64,000 nucleotides of DNA from DASUXA01 sp036378155 (lineage in GTDB: Bacteria; Actinomycetota; Actinomycetes; Mycobacteriales; Micromonosporaceae): contig DASUXA010000044.1 in assembly GCA_036378155.1 (NCBI GenBank), positions 62,001-126,000 of the forward strand, written 5' to 3'. How positions within the stretch are numbered: the first letter of the stretch is position 1; the number at the start of each line of letters is the position of its first letter. A program made the translations under genes and the position numbers. Under the pieces are notes generated by a model. That model did no database searches and was not told where the DNA came from. It worked only from the letters and a program-made list of their open reading frames with translations. Shown here in pieces: positions 37,785-47,489 of the stretch.

Positions 37785-40543
37785 CCACCTCCGACGTTCG
37801 TCAGCACCAGTTGATTCCACGACAGCGGCGGGGTCGCGCGCCGGTCGCCAACGCCCCGTCCGGGCAGCAGCCGTCCGACCTCGATCCCGCGCCCCGCCCG
37901 CCCGCCGCGCGGGACCGCACCATCCACATGGTCGGCAACGCCCACCTCGACCCCGTGTGGTTGTGGCCGTGGCAGGAGGGTTACCAGGAGGCGCGTGCCA
38001 CGTTCTGGTCGGCGATCCACCGCATGGAGGAGTACCCCGACTTCGTCTTCACCTGCAACCAGGTGGTCCTGCTGACCTGGGTGGAGGAGTCCGACCCCGA
38101 GTTGTTCGCCCGGATCCGCGAACGGGTCGCCGAGGGACGTTGGCAGATGGTCGGCGGCTGGTGGGTCGAGCCGGACTGCAACATGCCGTCGGGCGAGTCG
38201 TTCGTCCGGCAGGGCCTGTACGGGCAGCGGTACCTGAAGGAGAAGTTCGGGGTGACCGCGACGGTGGGCATGAACGTCGACCCGTTCGGACACCACGCGA
38301 TGCTGCCGCAGATCCTGCGGGGACAGGGCATGGACTCGTACTGCTTCCTGCGACCCGGACCGCACGAGAGCGCCCTCACCGGTACCGCCTTCTGGTGGGA
38401 GTCCCCGGACGGCTCGCGGGTGCTCGCGTACCGCATTCCGTTCGAGTACTGCAGCCCGCCGGGCGACGTCGCCGGGCAGACCGACAAGGCGCTCGGGGCG
38501 CTCGACCAGAGCCTCGGCGACATGATGGTCTTCTACGGGGTGGGTAACCACGGTGGCGGTCCGACCAGGGCGAACATCGAGTCGATCCACCGGTACGACC
38601 GGATGGGCACCTTCGGTCGGATGGTGATGTCGTCGCCGCGCCGGTACCTCGACGAGTTCGTCGACCGGCTCGGTCCGGACGGGCTGGCGAAGCTGCGGGT
38701 GTGGCGGGACGACCTGCAGATGCACGCCCCCGGCTGCTACTCCGCCCACTCCGGGATCAAGCTGTGGCAGCGCCGCGCCCAGGCGGCGATCCTGTCCGCC
38801 GAGCGGTGGGCGGTGGTCGGCTCGGCGCTGTTCGGGCTGGACTATCCGCGTGCCGACCTCGGCAGGGCGTGGCAGCAGATCCTGTTCAACCAGTTCCACG
38901 ACGTACTGCCCGGCTCGGCGATCGAGAGCGCGTACGACGACGCCCGCGACCAACTGGGCGAGGCGGTCGCCATCGCGAAGCGGGTCGTCGCCCGTACCCA
39001 CAACGTCGTCGCCCGACAGGTCGACATCCCGCTGGAGGAGGGCACTCAGCCGGTACTGGTGTTCAACGCCCATCCGTGGCCGGTGACCACCCAGGTCGAG
39101 TTGCAGTACGGGTCGCAGCCGACCGGGGTACACGTGGTCGACTCGGACGGGGCGGTGACCGTCTCGCAGCGCACCCAGTCGGTGGCGACCACCGACGACA
39201 AGGGGCGAGGCGCGACCGTGTTCGAGGCGGTGCTGCCCCCGCTCGGCTACCGGCTGTACCGGCTGCGACCCGGTCCCGCCCCGGCGGGCGCGCGGCTCAG
39301 CGCCCAGCCGCCCGGCACGCTGCAGGTCAGCCGGACGGTACTCGAGAACGACCTGCTGCGCGTCGAGATCGACCCGCGTACCGGCTGGCTGTCCTCGCTG
39401 CTCGACAAGCGGACCGGCGTGGACGTGGTCGCCGGCGCGCGGGGCGAGCACACCCAGGTCTGCCAGGACCCGACCGACACCTGGGGGCATCGGGTGGTGT
39501 CGTACCGGTGGCCGGGCGAGGCGATGCGGACCACCCGGATCACGGTGCGCGAGGCGGGACCGCTGCGGGCGCGGCTGCGGGTCGAACGTGAGTGGCACCG
39601 TTCCACCATGGTCGAGGAGTTCCTCCTCGGGCACCGGGACGACCACGTCGAGGTGCGCGTGTCCATCGACTGGCGCGAGCAGGCTCACCTGCTGAAACTC
39701 TGCTTCCCCACGGTCGTCGAGGATCCGGTGTCGACGTACGAGATCCCGTTCGGGGCGATCGAGCAGCCGGTCGACGGGGGCGAGAATCCAGCGCAGTCCT
39801 GGGTGGACATCACCGGTACCGTGGGCGGTCGCCCCGCTGGGCTCGCCGTCGTCAACAACGCCAAGCACGGGTACGACGTCTCGCCCGGCACACCGGGAGG
39901 CGACACGCCGAGCATCGGCATCACGGCGGTACGCAGTCCCGTGTACTCCTGGCACGACCCGCGCCAACTCGACCCGGACGGTTTCTACTCCTATCAGGAC
40001 CAGGGTGTGCAGTCGTTCCGGTACCTGCTGGTGCCGCACGCCGGCGACTGGCGGGCGGCGGGACTGACCAGGCGCGCCGCGGAACTCGGCGCCCCGCCAC
40101 GCGCGATGTTGGAGAGCTTCCACCCCGGCGGGTTGCCGCCCCGGCAGAGCTATGTGTCCGACGGCGGCGACCAGGTGATGATCACCGCGATCAAGGGCAG
40201 TGAGGACGGCGACGGTACCGCCGACCTGATCGTGCGAGCGGTGGAGACCACCGGACGTCCGGCTCGCGCCCGGATCGAGTTGCCGGTCGTCGGGCGGGTG
40301 ATCGACGCCGACTTCGGGGCGTGGCAGATCCGGACGTTCCGGGTACCCGCCGGTGGTGGCGCGGTGCGCGAGGTCGACCTCGTCGAGTGGGATCTCGCCG
40401 ACGGCGGTCACGGTCCGTTCGAGGTGTCCGCGACCGCGTTCGCGCCGGGCGGGCGTCGGCGTACCGAACCGGATCACGACTCGTCCGACGCGACCCCGCC
40501 CGCCGAGGGGATGTCGCCGGGGCAGCGCCGTCGCGGTAGCTGA
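37781..40543 (+). CDS. GH38 alpha-mannosidase, copy 1
   Basis: 920 residues; ATGA overlap with the SIS gene. The metal-binding HLDPVWLWPW (His55, Asp57) and nucleophile Asp167 in GMNVDPFGHHAMLPQ match GH38. A central helical bundle (NQFHDVLPGSAIESAYDD) and C-terminal beta-sandwich domains follow. The first ~45 residues are a disordered lead, not a signal peptide. It should release alpha-linked mannose with retention, using a zinc-type metal. It is distinct in sequence from the two other GH38 proteins in the window and belongs to the ROK operon. Confidence 0.92.
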   Translation: MTTSDVRQHQLIPRQRRGRAPVANAPSGQQPSDLDPAPRPPAARDRTIHMVGNAHLDPVWLWPWQEGYQEARATFWSAIHRMEEYPDFVFTCNQVVLLTWVEESDPELFARIRERVAEGRWQMVGGWWVEPDCNMPSGESFVRQGLYGQRYLKEKFGVTATVGMNVDPFGHHAMLPQILRGQGMDSYCFLRPGPHESALTGTAFWWESPDGSRVLAYRIPFEYCSPPGDVAGQTDKALGALDQSLGDMMVFYGVGNHGGGPTRANIESIHRYDRMGTFGRMVMSSPRRYLDEFVDRLGPDGLAKLRVWRDDLQMHAPGCYSAHSGIKLWQRRAQAAILSAERWAVVGSALFGLDYPRADLGRAWQQILFNQFHDVLPGSAIESAYDDARDQLGEAVAIAKRVVARTHNVVARQVDIPLEEGTQPVLVFNAHPWPVTTQVELQYGSQPTGVHVVDSDGAVTVSQRTQSVATTDDKGRGATVFEAVLPPLGYRLYRLRPGPAPAGARLSAQPPGTLQVSRTVLENDLLRVEIDPRTGWLSSLLDKRTGVDVVAGARGEHTQVCQDPTDTWGHRVVSYRWPGEAMRTTRITVREAGPLRARLRVEREWHRSTMVEEFLLGHRDDHVEVRVSIDWREQAHLLKLCFPTVVEDPVSTYEIPFGAIEQPVDGGENPAQSWVDITGTVGGRPAGLAVVNNAKHGYDVSPGTPGGDTPSIGITAVRSPVYSWHDPRQLDPDGFYSYQDQGVQSFRYLLVPHAGDWRAAGLTRRAAELGAPPRAMLESFHPGGLPPRQSYVSDGGDQVMITAIKGSEDGDGTADLIVRAVETTGRPARARIELPVVGRVIDADFGAWQIRTFRVPAGGGAVREVDLVEWDLADGGHGPFEVSATAFAPGGRRRTEPDHDSSDATPPAEGMSPGQRRRGS

Positions 40544-40583
40544 CCGGGCTGCGGCGGAGGCAGCCGCCGAGAGATGTGTGGCT

Positions 40584-40607
40584 ACAAATTTGTGATACAT
40601 TTCCGCC
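40584..40607 (+). promoter_or_regulatory. Leaderless promoter and palindrome before vapB
   Basis: ACAAATTTGT (40584-40593) is a perfect 10-bp palindrome in an AT-rich island. It abuts a -10-like TACATT (40596-40601) that would start transcription at the ATG at 40608. This fits autorepression by the antitoxin. Confidence 0.6.
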
Positions 40608-40904
40608 ATGGCAACGCTCGGCGAACACTCGGTGGGCCTTCGGGAACTCCGTCACTACACCAGTGAAGTGCTGGCCAGGGTTCGGCACGGGGAGACGATC
40701 GACGTGACGGAGTACGGACGGCTCGTGGCGCGGATCGTGCCGGTGCAGGAACGGGAACCTACCCCAACCCTCGAGCGCTTGATCGCCGCCGGCCGCGTGC
40801 GGCTGGCAACGCGACCGGGGTACCGGCCTCCGATGAGGCCGGGGGACGGAACCAATCGGCTCACCGACGCGCTCGCCTCGCTGCGTGACGAGGAGCGTTG
40901 GTGA
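40608..40904 (+). CDS. vapB: Phd/YefM-type antitoxin of a VapBC pair
   Basis: 98 residues. SVGLRELRHYTSEVLARV followed by GETIDVTEYGRLVARIVPV is the Phd/YefM DNA-binding fold; the C-terminal part (TNRLTDALASLRDEERW) would wrap the toxin. It overlaps the toxin gene by GTGA. The pair sits alone between the first GH38 gene and the sulfatase and carries few GTAC sites (two in 695 bp), unlike its flanks, suggesting later arrival. Confidence 0.88.
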   Translation: MATLGEHSVGLRELRHYTSEVLARVRHGETIDVTEYGRLVARIVPVQEREPTPTLERLIAAGRVRLATRPGYRPPMRPGDGTNRLTDALASLRDEERW

Positions 40905-41302
40905 CCGTCTACTACGTCGACACCTCCGCGGCGCTCAAGCTGTTGGTCGAAGAGCACCATTCCCGCGCCTTCGGCGAGTTCTACGACGAGAATTCCGGCG
41001 CGTCCTGGGTCAGCTCAGCGCTTTTGCGCATCGAGCTGATCCGTGCGGTGACGAGATCGGCGCCGGCCCTCCTTCCGGACGCGCGGGGTCTGCTGCTCGC
41101 CTTCGACTACGTCAACATCGACGATGAGATCGTCGACGGGGCGATGAACGAGCCGGACCGTGGGCTTCGTTCGCTGGACGCGATCCACCTTGCCACCGCG
41201 CGGGTGCTCGGGTCCGATCTCACCGGTCTGGTGACCTACGACGACCGCCTGGCGAATGCGGCGAACGACGCAGGCATCCCTGTGGTCACCCCCAAAGGCT
41301 GA
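40901..41302 (+). CDS. vapC: PIN-domain toxin (VapC type)
   Basis: 133 residues; AGGAG lies five bases before the GTG, which overlaps the antitoxin stop. The acidic residues of the PIN nuclease are present: Asp7 in YYVDTSA, Glu45 in LLRIELIRA, Asp93 in SLDAIHLATA and Asp114-Asp115 in VTYDDRL. VapC enzymes are Mg-dependent RNases, often cutting initiator tRNA or rRNA. The antitoxin should neutralise it and repress the operon. Confidence 0.92.
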   Translation: MTVYYVDTSAALKLLVEEHHSRAFGEFYDENSGASWVSSALLRIELIRAVTRSAPALLPDARGLLLAFDYVNIDDEIVDGAMNEPDRGLRSLDAIHLATARVLGSDLTGLVTYDDRLANAANDAGIPVVTPKG

Positions 41303-41330
41303 TTGGGTGTTCGCTGCCGCCGAAACTCAA

Positions 41331-42791
41331 CTAGGGCGACAGCCTCGGGTACAGCCGGGTCGCGTCCCGCGACACCTGGAATTTCCAGGACCGACCGGGC
41401 GGGGTACCGGCGACGGTGACCCGCCGTTCCCGCTGGCTGCGCAGGATGTCGGCGCGCAACGTCTCGATGGAAAGCCCCGCGAACAGTTCCGCGTGCATCG
41501 CCGCCCGTACCGACGCCAGCGCCGGATCGTCCGCCCGGTTCGTCACCTCCATCGGATCGGCGACCAGGTCGAACAGCAGCGGCTGGTGCCCGTGCACGTA
41601 GACGTACTTGTACCGGGCGGTACGCAGCCCCAGCATCGGCTCGACCGTCCCCTCCGCGAGGTACTCGAACGGCACGCCGCTCGTCCGGGCGACGCCCGCC
41701 CCGGTCAGCGCCGACCGCAGCGAGACTCCGTCCAGGTCGGCGAGGTGCTCGTCCTTGTCCGGTACCTCCGCCAGGTCCAGCACCGTCGCGGTCACGTCCA
41801 GCAGCGACACCGGCGCGTCGTGGCGTCCGCCGCGCACCCCGGGACCCGCGACGATCAGCGGTACCTTCGCCGCACCGTCGCGGTACGTCCGTTTGAACCA
41901 CATGCCGTGCTCGCCGAGCATCTCGCCGTGGTCGCTGGTGAACATCACGACGGTGTCGTCGGTGAGCCCGAGCCGGTCCAGTTCGGCGAGCAGGCGCCCC
42001 ACCACATCGTCGACGTAGCTGACCGCCGCGTAGTACGCGCGCCGCGCCTGCGCGACCTCGTGTTCGGACAACGGGTACCGGTCCGCCTCGTGGTGGATCT
42101 GAATCCACTGGTCGAACGGGTGCAACTCGGCGAAGGGTCGACCGGGGGCGCGGACCGGCGGGATGTCGACGCCGTCGTACCGGTCCCAGTACTCCTGCGG
42201 CACCAGGAACGGGTCGTGCGGGTGGACGAACGACGCGCACAGGAAGAACGGTTCCTGCTCCTGGCTGAGCTGCCGCAGCTTCGCCAGCGAGGTGTGCAGC
42301 ACCTCGTCGTCGTACGACAGTTGCAGGCTCCACGGGCGTACCGGCGGGTACCGCAGCCGCCGCACGCTGGTGCCCTCGTTCGGGACCGGTCCGAGCGTCC
42401 AGTCCGGAGTCAGGAAGAGCTCTGCCGGGGACACGTCGGCGGTCAGGCGCTCGGCGAACCCGTGCAGCTGGTCCGGTCCGACGAAGTGCATCTTGCCGGA
42501 CAGCACCGTGGTGTACCCGGCGCGATTGAGGTGGTGTGCCACGGTCGGGGCGCTCGCCGGCAGTTCGGACCCGTTGTCGTACACGCCGTACCGGCGCGCC
42601 AGTTTGCCGGTCATCAGCGACGCGCGCGACGGGCAGCAGATCGGCGACGTGGCGTACGCGTTGCTGAACGTCGCGCCTCGCGCCACGAGTTCGTCGAGGT
42701 GCGGGGTGCGGACTGCGGGATGCCCGAGCGCGCCGACGACGTCGTACGCCATCTGGTCCACGACGATCAGAAGGATGTTCGGGCGGGACAT
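41331..42791 (-). CDS. Sulfatase, choline-sulfatase-like, cytoplasmic
   Basis: 486 residues; GGAG eight bases before the ATG. SRPNILLIVVDQM opens the alkaline-phosphatase-like fold, and ICCPSRASLMTGK carries the formylglycine site: Cys53 in the CxPSR motif. FTSDHGEMLGEHGMWFKRT gives further metal ligands. It needs a formylglycine-generating enzyme or anaerobic sulfatase maturase from elsewhere. No signal peptide is present, so it acts on imported sulfated sugars. It faces away from the second GH1 gene with an operator-like site between. Confidence 0.92.
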   Translation of the reverse strand: MSRPNILLIVVDQMAYDVVGALGHPAVRTPHLDELVARGATFSNAYATSPICCPSRASLMTGKLARRYGVYDNGSELPASAPTVAHHLNRAGYTTVLSGKMHFVGPDQLHGFAERLTADVSPAELFLTPDWTLGPVPNEGTSVRRLRYPPVRPWSLQLSYDDEVLHTSLAKLRQLSQEQEPFFLCASFVHPHDPFLVPQEYWDRYDGVDIPPVRAPGRPFAELHPFDQWIQIHHEADRYPLSEHEVAQARRAYYAAVSYVDDVVGRLLAELDRLGLTDDTVVMFTSDHGEMLGEHGMWFKRTYRDGAAKVPLIVAGPGVRGGRHDAPVSLLDVTATVLDLAEVPDKDEHLADLDGVSLRSALTGAGVARTSGVPFEYLAEGTVEPMLGLRTARYKYVYVHGHQPLLFDLVADPMEVTNRADDPALASVRAAMHAELFAGLSIETLRADILRSQRERRVTVAGTPPGRSWKFQVSRDATRLYPRLSP

Positions 42792-42848
42792 CCGGGCTCC
42801 TCGCGGGTCGCGGTCGCCGGCGGTCGCCTTGGCGACGACCACATTGGA

Positions 42849-42885
42849 TGACAACGTTCCCACATCGCTCCGGTACAGTCCAGAC
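42849..42885. promoter_or_regulatory. LacI/CebR-like operator, site 3, and leaderless promoter of the second GH1
   Basis: TGACAACGTTCCCA (42849-42862) matches the other four sites with two unpaired positions. Downstream, -10-like TACAGT (42874-42879) would start transcription at the GH1 ATG (42886), giving a leaderless mRNA. The site can also serve the divergent sulfatase gene. Confidence 0.6.
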
Positions 42886-44271
42886 ATGATCGCGACCTCG
42901 CCGTTCCCCGACGGTTTCCTGTGGGGAGCCGCCACCTCCGCCTTCCAGACCGAAGGGTCGCTGGACGCCGACGGGCGGGGCGAGTCGGTGTGGGACGTGT
43001 TCGCGCGACTGCCCGGCGCGATCGAGGGCGGCGGCAACGCCTCGGTCGCATGCGACTCGTACCGGCGCTGGTCGGAAGACATCGACCTGCTCGCCCGGCT
43101 GTCGCTCAACGCGTACCGGTTCTCGATCGGCTGGTCCCGGGTGATGCCGCACGGTCGCCGTCGGGTCGAGAGCCGTGCGCTGGACCACTACGAGCGGATC
43201 GTCGACGCGCTGCTCGCCCGAGGCATTGAGCCGGTACTGACGCTGAACCACTGGGACATGCCCCAGGCGCTGATGGCGGACGGTGGCTGGGCGGGACGCT
43301 CGACGGTCGACGCGTTCGTCGAGTACACCGATGCCGTCGCTGGTCGGCTCGCCGACCGGGTCCGCTGGTGGATCACCCAGAACGAACCCTGGGTCGTGTC
43401 GCTGCTCGGATACCGGCTGGGCATCCACGCCCCCGGCGTGCGCGACCTCGCGGCGTCGGTCGCCGCCGGCCATCACATGATGCTCGCCCACGGCGTCGCC
43501 GCCGACCTGCTGCACACCCACGGCGTGACCGTGGGCGCGGCGCTCAACCTGCTGCCCTGCGTCGCCGCCAGCGACTCGGAGGCGGACGCCCAGGCGGCGT
43601 GGGGCTCCGACGGGTACGTCAACCGCTGGTACCTCGACGTGCTGTCCGGTCGCGGGTACCCGGACGACATGCGGGAGCACTACGAGCGGGCGCTCGCCCG
43701 ACCCCTCGACGTGATCCGGGACGGCGACGAAGCGGCGATCGGCGCACGCTCCGACTTCCTGGGCGTCAACTTCTACACCCGCCGGGTGGTCGCCGCCGCC
43801 CCGGTCAACGAGCGCCGACCGTTCCCGTGGGTGGTACTGCCGGGCAGCCCGGACGTGCCCCGCACCGACGAGGGTCGGGAGATCGTCCCGGAGGAGCTAC
43901 GCGACCTGCTGGTCCGGATCCACCGGGAGTACGGGGTACCGGTCCTGATCACCGAGAACGGCGCGGTGTTCGGCGACGCCCCGGTGCACGACGGTCGCGT
44001 GCACGACGTACGCCGGCAGTCGTTCCTGGTCAGCCACGTGCAGGCGGTCGCCGACGCGATCCGGGTCGGTGCCGACGTGCGCGGGTACTTCCACTGGTCG
44101 CTGCTGGACAACTTCGAATGGGCGCTCGGCTACCGACCCCGGTTCGGGCTGGTGTACGTCGACTACCGAACCGGGGAGCGGACCGTCAAGGACTCGGGTC
44201 GGCTGTACCGGGAGATCGCCCGCACCGGGACGATCCCCGCGGTACAGCCGGACGCGGAACCGTACGGCTGA
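42886..44271 (+). CDS. GH1 beta-glycosidase, second copy
   Basis: 461 residues, starting MIATSPFPDGFLWGAATSAF. Acid/base Glu167 in WWITQNEPW and nucleophile Glu357 in VLITENGAVF are intact. The sequence parallels the GH1 at 26046 along its whole length, indicating paralogy. It has no signal peptide. There is no visible ribosome site, in keeping with the predicted leaderless transcript. It converges with a GH38 gene with three bases between stops. Confidence 0.94.
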   Translation: MIATSPFPDGFLWGAATSAFQTEGSLDADGRGESVWDVFARLPGAIEGGGNASVACDSYRRWSEDIDLLARLSLNAYRFSIGWSRVMPHGRRRVESRALDHYERIVDALLARGIEPVLTLNHWDMPQALMADGGWAGRSTVDAFVEYTDAVAGRLADRVRWWITQNEPWVVSLLGYRLGIHAPGVRDLAASVAAGHHMMLAHGVAADLLHTHGVTVGAALNLLPCVAASDSEADAQAAWGSDGYVNRWYLDVLSGRGYPDDMREHYERALARPLDVIRDGDEAAIGARSDFLGVNFYTRRVVAAAPVNERRPFPWVVLPGSPDVPRTDEGREIVPEELRDLLVRIHREYGVPVLITENGAVFGDAPVHDGRVHDVRRQSFLVSHVQAVADAIRVGADVRGYFHWSLLDNFEWALGYRPRFGLVYVDYRTGERTVKDSGRLYREIARTGTIPAVQPDAEPYG

Positions 44272-44274
44272 GCG

Positions 44275-47200
44275 TCAGCGGGCCGGGCGCAGCCGCAGGG
44301 TCACCACCTGGAACGGGGTCAGCGCCAGGTCGATCGCGTCGCCGTCCACCGTGACCGGGGTCAGCGCGGCGACCTCCGCGTCGTCGCGTTCCAGCAGGTC
44401 GACCACCCGCACCCGGGCGACCGGGAACGACGCCCGTACCCGGGTCCGCGCCCGCCCGCCGAGCGACTCGTACAGCCGGACGATCACGTCGCCGGAACGG
44501 TCGTCGGCGAGCTTCACCGCTTCGACGATCACGTCCGGGTTCGACACCTCGACCAGCGGGGCGACCGGGCGGGCTCCGGTGACCCGGCGGGCCGGCAGGT
44601 TCGCCCGGTACCCCTCGCGCACCGCGTCGCCGATCTGCGATCCGCAGAGCAGCGCGTACCCGAACCGGTGCGTGCCCTGGTCGGTGTCCGGGTCGGGGTA
44701 GCGCGGACCGCGCAGCAGCGACAGCCGGACGGTGGTGGTACCGACGCCGACCGCGTCGCCGGGCGGTCGGCGGGTCACGTCGTGCCCGTACGTCCCGTCG
44801 TTGACCACCGCCACGCCGTACCCCGGCTCACCGACGTGCAGCCACCGGTGCGCGCAGATCTCGAACCGGGCGGCATCCCACGACGTGTTCGTGTGCGCCG
44901 CCCGCTGGATGTGCCCGAATTGGATCTCCGAACTGGAGTACGCGGCGTGCACGTCGACCGGGAAGGCGACCTTGAGCAGCGTCTCGCGTTCGTGCCAGTC
45001 CACTTCGGTTTCGAACCGCACCATTCGCTCGCCCGGCGCGAGCGCCACGGTCTGCCGGTACGTCGACTCGCCGTCCTTGCGCAGCACCCGTACCAGGGCG
45101 CGCCGCTCGCCGTCCGTCTCGACTTCCAGCTTCACCACGTCGGTCAGGTCGCGACGGCGGTTGCGGTAGAAGTCGTCGATGTCCCAGGCGTCGAAGTTGT
45201 TCGGCGTGTCCGGGTGCAGTTGCAGCACGTTGGCGACCGTGCCCGGCGGCAGCACTTCGCGGTCGGCGACCAGATCGCGGATGGAGGTCAGGTTGCCGTC
45301 GTCGCCGACCCGCACCCGGAGCAGTCCGTTGTCCAGGACCACGCCGTCGGGACGCCGCTCGACCGAGACACCGGACGCCGTACCGGCGACTGTGACGCCG
45401 GACGCCTCGTCGGTACCGGCGACCGCCACGCCGAGCGCGGGTACGCCGTCGCGGGAGTGCGGCGCGGCGTTCGCGGTCAACGGTGCGTCACCGGGTCCGG
45501 TGAGCGCGGCGAGCGCGTCGGAGATGATCGCTTCCAGTCGTTGCGCCAGTTCGCCGTACCAGGCGCGCGCCTGCTTGTGTACCCAGGCGATCGAGCTGCC
45601 CGGCAGGATGTCGTGGAACTGCATGAGCAGGGTGCGCTGCCAGATGCTGTCGAGTTCGGCGTACGGGTAGGCGTACCCGGTGCGCAGCGCCGCCGTGGTC
45701 GCCCACAGTTCCGCCTCGCGCAGCAGGTGCTCGGTGCGACGGTTGCCGCGTTTCATCGCGGACTGGCTGGTGTACGTGCCCCGGTGGTATTCGAGGTACA
45801 TTTCGCCGCTCCACACCGGAGCGTCCGGGTACTCCTCCTCGGCGGCGGCGAAGAACTCCGCCGGGGTCTGGATCGCGACCCTGGGCGAGCCTTCGAGGTC
45901 GGCGACCCGCCGGGCGATCTCGATCATTTCGCGGGTGGGTCCGCCGCCACCGTCGCCGTAGCCGAACGGCATCAGCGAGCGGGTGGACCTGCCGTGCTCG
46001 TTGAAGTTGCGCACCCCGTACGCCAACTGCCGACCGGTCAGCTCGGAGCTGTACGTGTCGGACGGTGGGAAGTGGGTGAAGACCCGGCTCCCGTCGATGC
46101 CCTCCCACCAGAACGTGTGGTGCGGGAACCGGTTGGTCTGACTCCAGGACATCTTCTGGGTGAGGAACCAGCGGAACCCGGCGAGCCGGGCGAGCTGCGG
46201 CAACGCGGCGGAGTACCCGAAGGAGTCGGGCAGCCACACCTCGCGCGATTCGACCCCGAACTCCTCGGCGAAGAACCGCTTGCCCTGGGTGAACTGGCGC
46301 ACCATGGACTCGCCGCCCGGCATGTTCGTGTCGGACTCCACCCACATGCCGCCGACCGGAATGAACTGTCCGGCACGCACCTTGTCGGCGATGCGCCGGT
46401 ACACCTTCGGGTGGTGCTCACGCATCCACGCGTACTGCTGCGCGGACGAGCAGGCGAACACGAACTCGGGGTACTCGTCGGCGAGGGCGACCACGTTGGA
46501 GAAGGTCCGGGAGCATTTGCGGACGGTTTCACGTACCGGCCACAGCCACGCGGAGTCGATGTGGGCGTGACCGACGGCGGACACGCGGTGGGCGCTCGGT
46601 ACTGCCGGGGACGCGAGCACCTTCGCCAGCCGGGCACGCGCCGCCGCCGCCCCGCCCGACACGTCGGAGACGTCGAGCTGGTCGAGCATGACCTCGAGCG
46701 CGCGGCGGATCTCGTGCCGGCGCGGGTCCGCCTCCGGCAGTTCCTTGGCAAGTTCGTGCAGCACCTTGACGTCGAGGACGAGGGCGTACACGTCCTCGTC
46801 GAGCACCGCGAGTTCGGCGCGGTCCAGCCGGTACAGCAGCGTGTCGGGCAGGGTGTCCGGGTCGCCCATCGGGGACACCGTCCCGTCGAATCGCGGGTTC
46901 GCCGCGGCTTCGACGTACACCTCGACCGTTTCGCCGCCCTCGGCGCGCGGCGAGACGGGCACGTACGCGGTGCGGGGCTCGATGCCCTTGATCGGCGTGC
47001 CGTCCGGCGTGTACGCCAGACCCTCCGACCGGAATCCCGGTCCCGCCTTCTCGAAGCCGAGGTCGACGAGCAGTTCGACGCGACCGCCGCGCATCCGGTG
47101 CGGTACCTCGCCGGTGAACCGGAACCAGGTGGTGCTCCACGCCCGTCCCCACGGCTGCCCCACCGGGAACGGGGTGTACGTGAGCGCAAGACCTTCGGCA

Positions 47201-47334
47201 GCAGGTACCGGTTCGCCCGGCAGGTGCGCCGCCTCCACCCGCACCGGTTCGGTGTCCCGGTACATCGCCGGGATGAGTCGCTGGTTGAGGGTGCGCTCGA
47301 TGCGCTGGGTCAGATCGGACAGGGACCTGTGCAT
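44275..47334 (-). CDS. GH38 alpha-mannosidase, copy 2 (long form)
   Basis: 1019 residues from ATG 47334, which has GGAG nine bases upstream; the frame stays open further up to 47388 but would then cover an operator. An N-terminal beta domain of ~240 residues precedes the catalytic domain: VGHAHIDSAWLWPVRE, then nucleophile Asp370 in LPDSFGYSAALPQ. QFHDILPGSSIAWVHK marks the helical domain. This N-terminally extended layout is that of the class II/cytosolic-type alpha-mannosidases. It is probably cytoplasmic. It is divergent from the (alpha/alpha)6 protein gene. Confidence 0.92.
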   Translation of the reverse strand: MHRSLSDLTQRIERTLNQRLIPAMYRDTEPVRVEAAHLPGEPVPAAEGLALTYTPFPVGQPWGRAWSTTWFRFTGEVPHRMRGGRVELLVDLGFEKAGPGFRSEGLAYTPDGTPIKGIEPRTAYVPVSPRAEGGETVEVYVEAAANPRFDGTVSPMGDPDTLPDTLLYRLDRAELAVLDEDVYALVLDVKVLHELAKELPEADPRRHEIRRALEVMLDQLDVSDVSGGAAAARARLAKVLASPAVPSAHRVSAVGHAHIDSAWLWPVRETVRKCSRTFSNVVALADEYPEFVFACSSAQQYAWMREHHPKVYRRIADKVRAGQFIPVGGMWVESDTNMPGGESMVRQFTQGKRFFAEEFGVESREVWLPDSFGYSAALPQLARLAGFRWFLTQKMSWSQTNRFPHHTFWWEGIDGSRVFTHFPPSDTYSSELTGRQLAYGVRNFNEHGRSTRSLMPFGYGDGGGGPTREMIEIARRVADLEGSPRVAIQTPAEFFAAAEEEYPDAPVWSGEMYLEYHRGTYTSQSAMKRGNRRTEHLLREAELWATTAALRTGYAYPYAELDSIWQRTLLMQFHDILPGSSIAWVHKQARAWYGELAQRLEAIISDALAALTGPGDAPLTANAAPHSRDGVPALGVAVAGTDEASGVTVAGTASGVSVERRPDGVVLDNGLLRVRVGDDGNLTSIRDLVADREVLPPGTVANVLQLHPDTPNNFDAWDIDDFYRNRRRDLTDVVKLEVETDGERRALVRVLRKDGESTYRQTVALAPGERMVRFETEVDWHERETLLKVAFPVDVHAAYSSSEIQFGHIQRAAHTNTSWDAARFEICAHRWLHVGEPGYGVAVVNDGTYGHDVTRRPPGDAVGVGTTTVRLSLLRGPRYPDPDTDQGTHRFGYALLCGSQIGDAVREGYRANLPARRVTGARPVAPLVEVSNPDVIVEAVKLADDRSGDVIVRLYESLGGRARTRVRASFPVARVRVVDLLERDDAEVAALTPVTVDGDAIDLALTPFQVVTLRLRPAR

Positions 47335-47361
47335 GGGGGGCTCCGGGGGGAGTGAGCCGTC

Positions 47362-47375
47362 TGGGAACGTACCCA
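47362..47375. promoter_or_regulatory. LacI/CebR-like operator, site 4
   Basis: TGGGAACGTACCCA has one mismatched pair. It lies 28 bases upstream of the second GH38 start, and 115 bases upstream of the divergent gene at 47490, so it could control either or both. Confidence 0.7.
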
Positions 47376-47489
47376 CACGCAACCACACCGCTTCAAGCGG
47401 GTCAAGGTCGCCGCCGTCGCCCGACGGTCGCGCGGCGTCGCGCCCCGGCGCGCGCCGACCGTCCCGGACTCCCGGTAGGTTGCCTCGTC

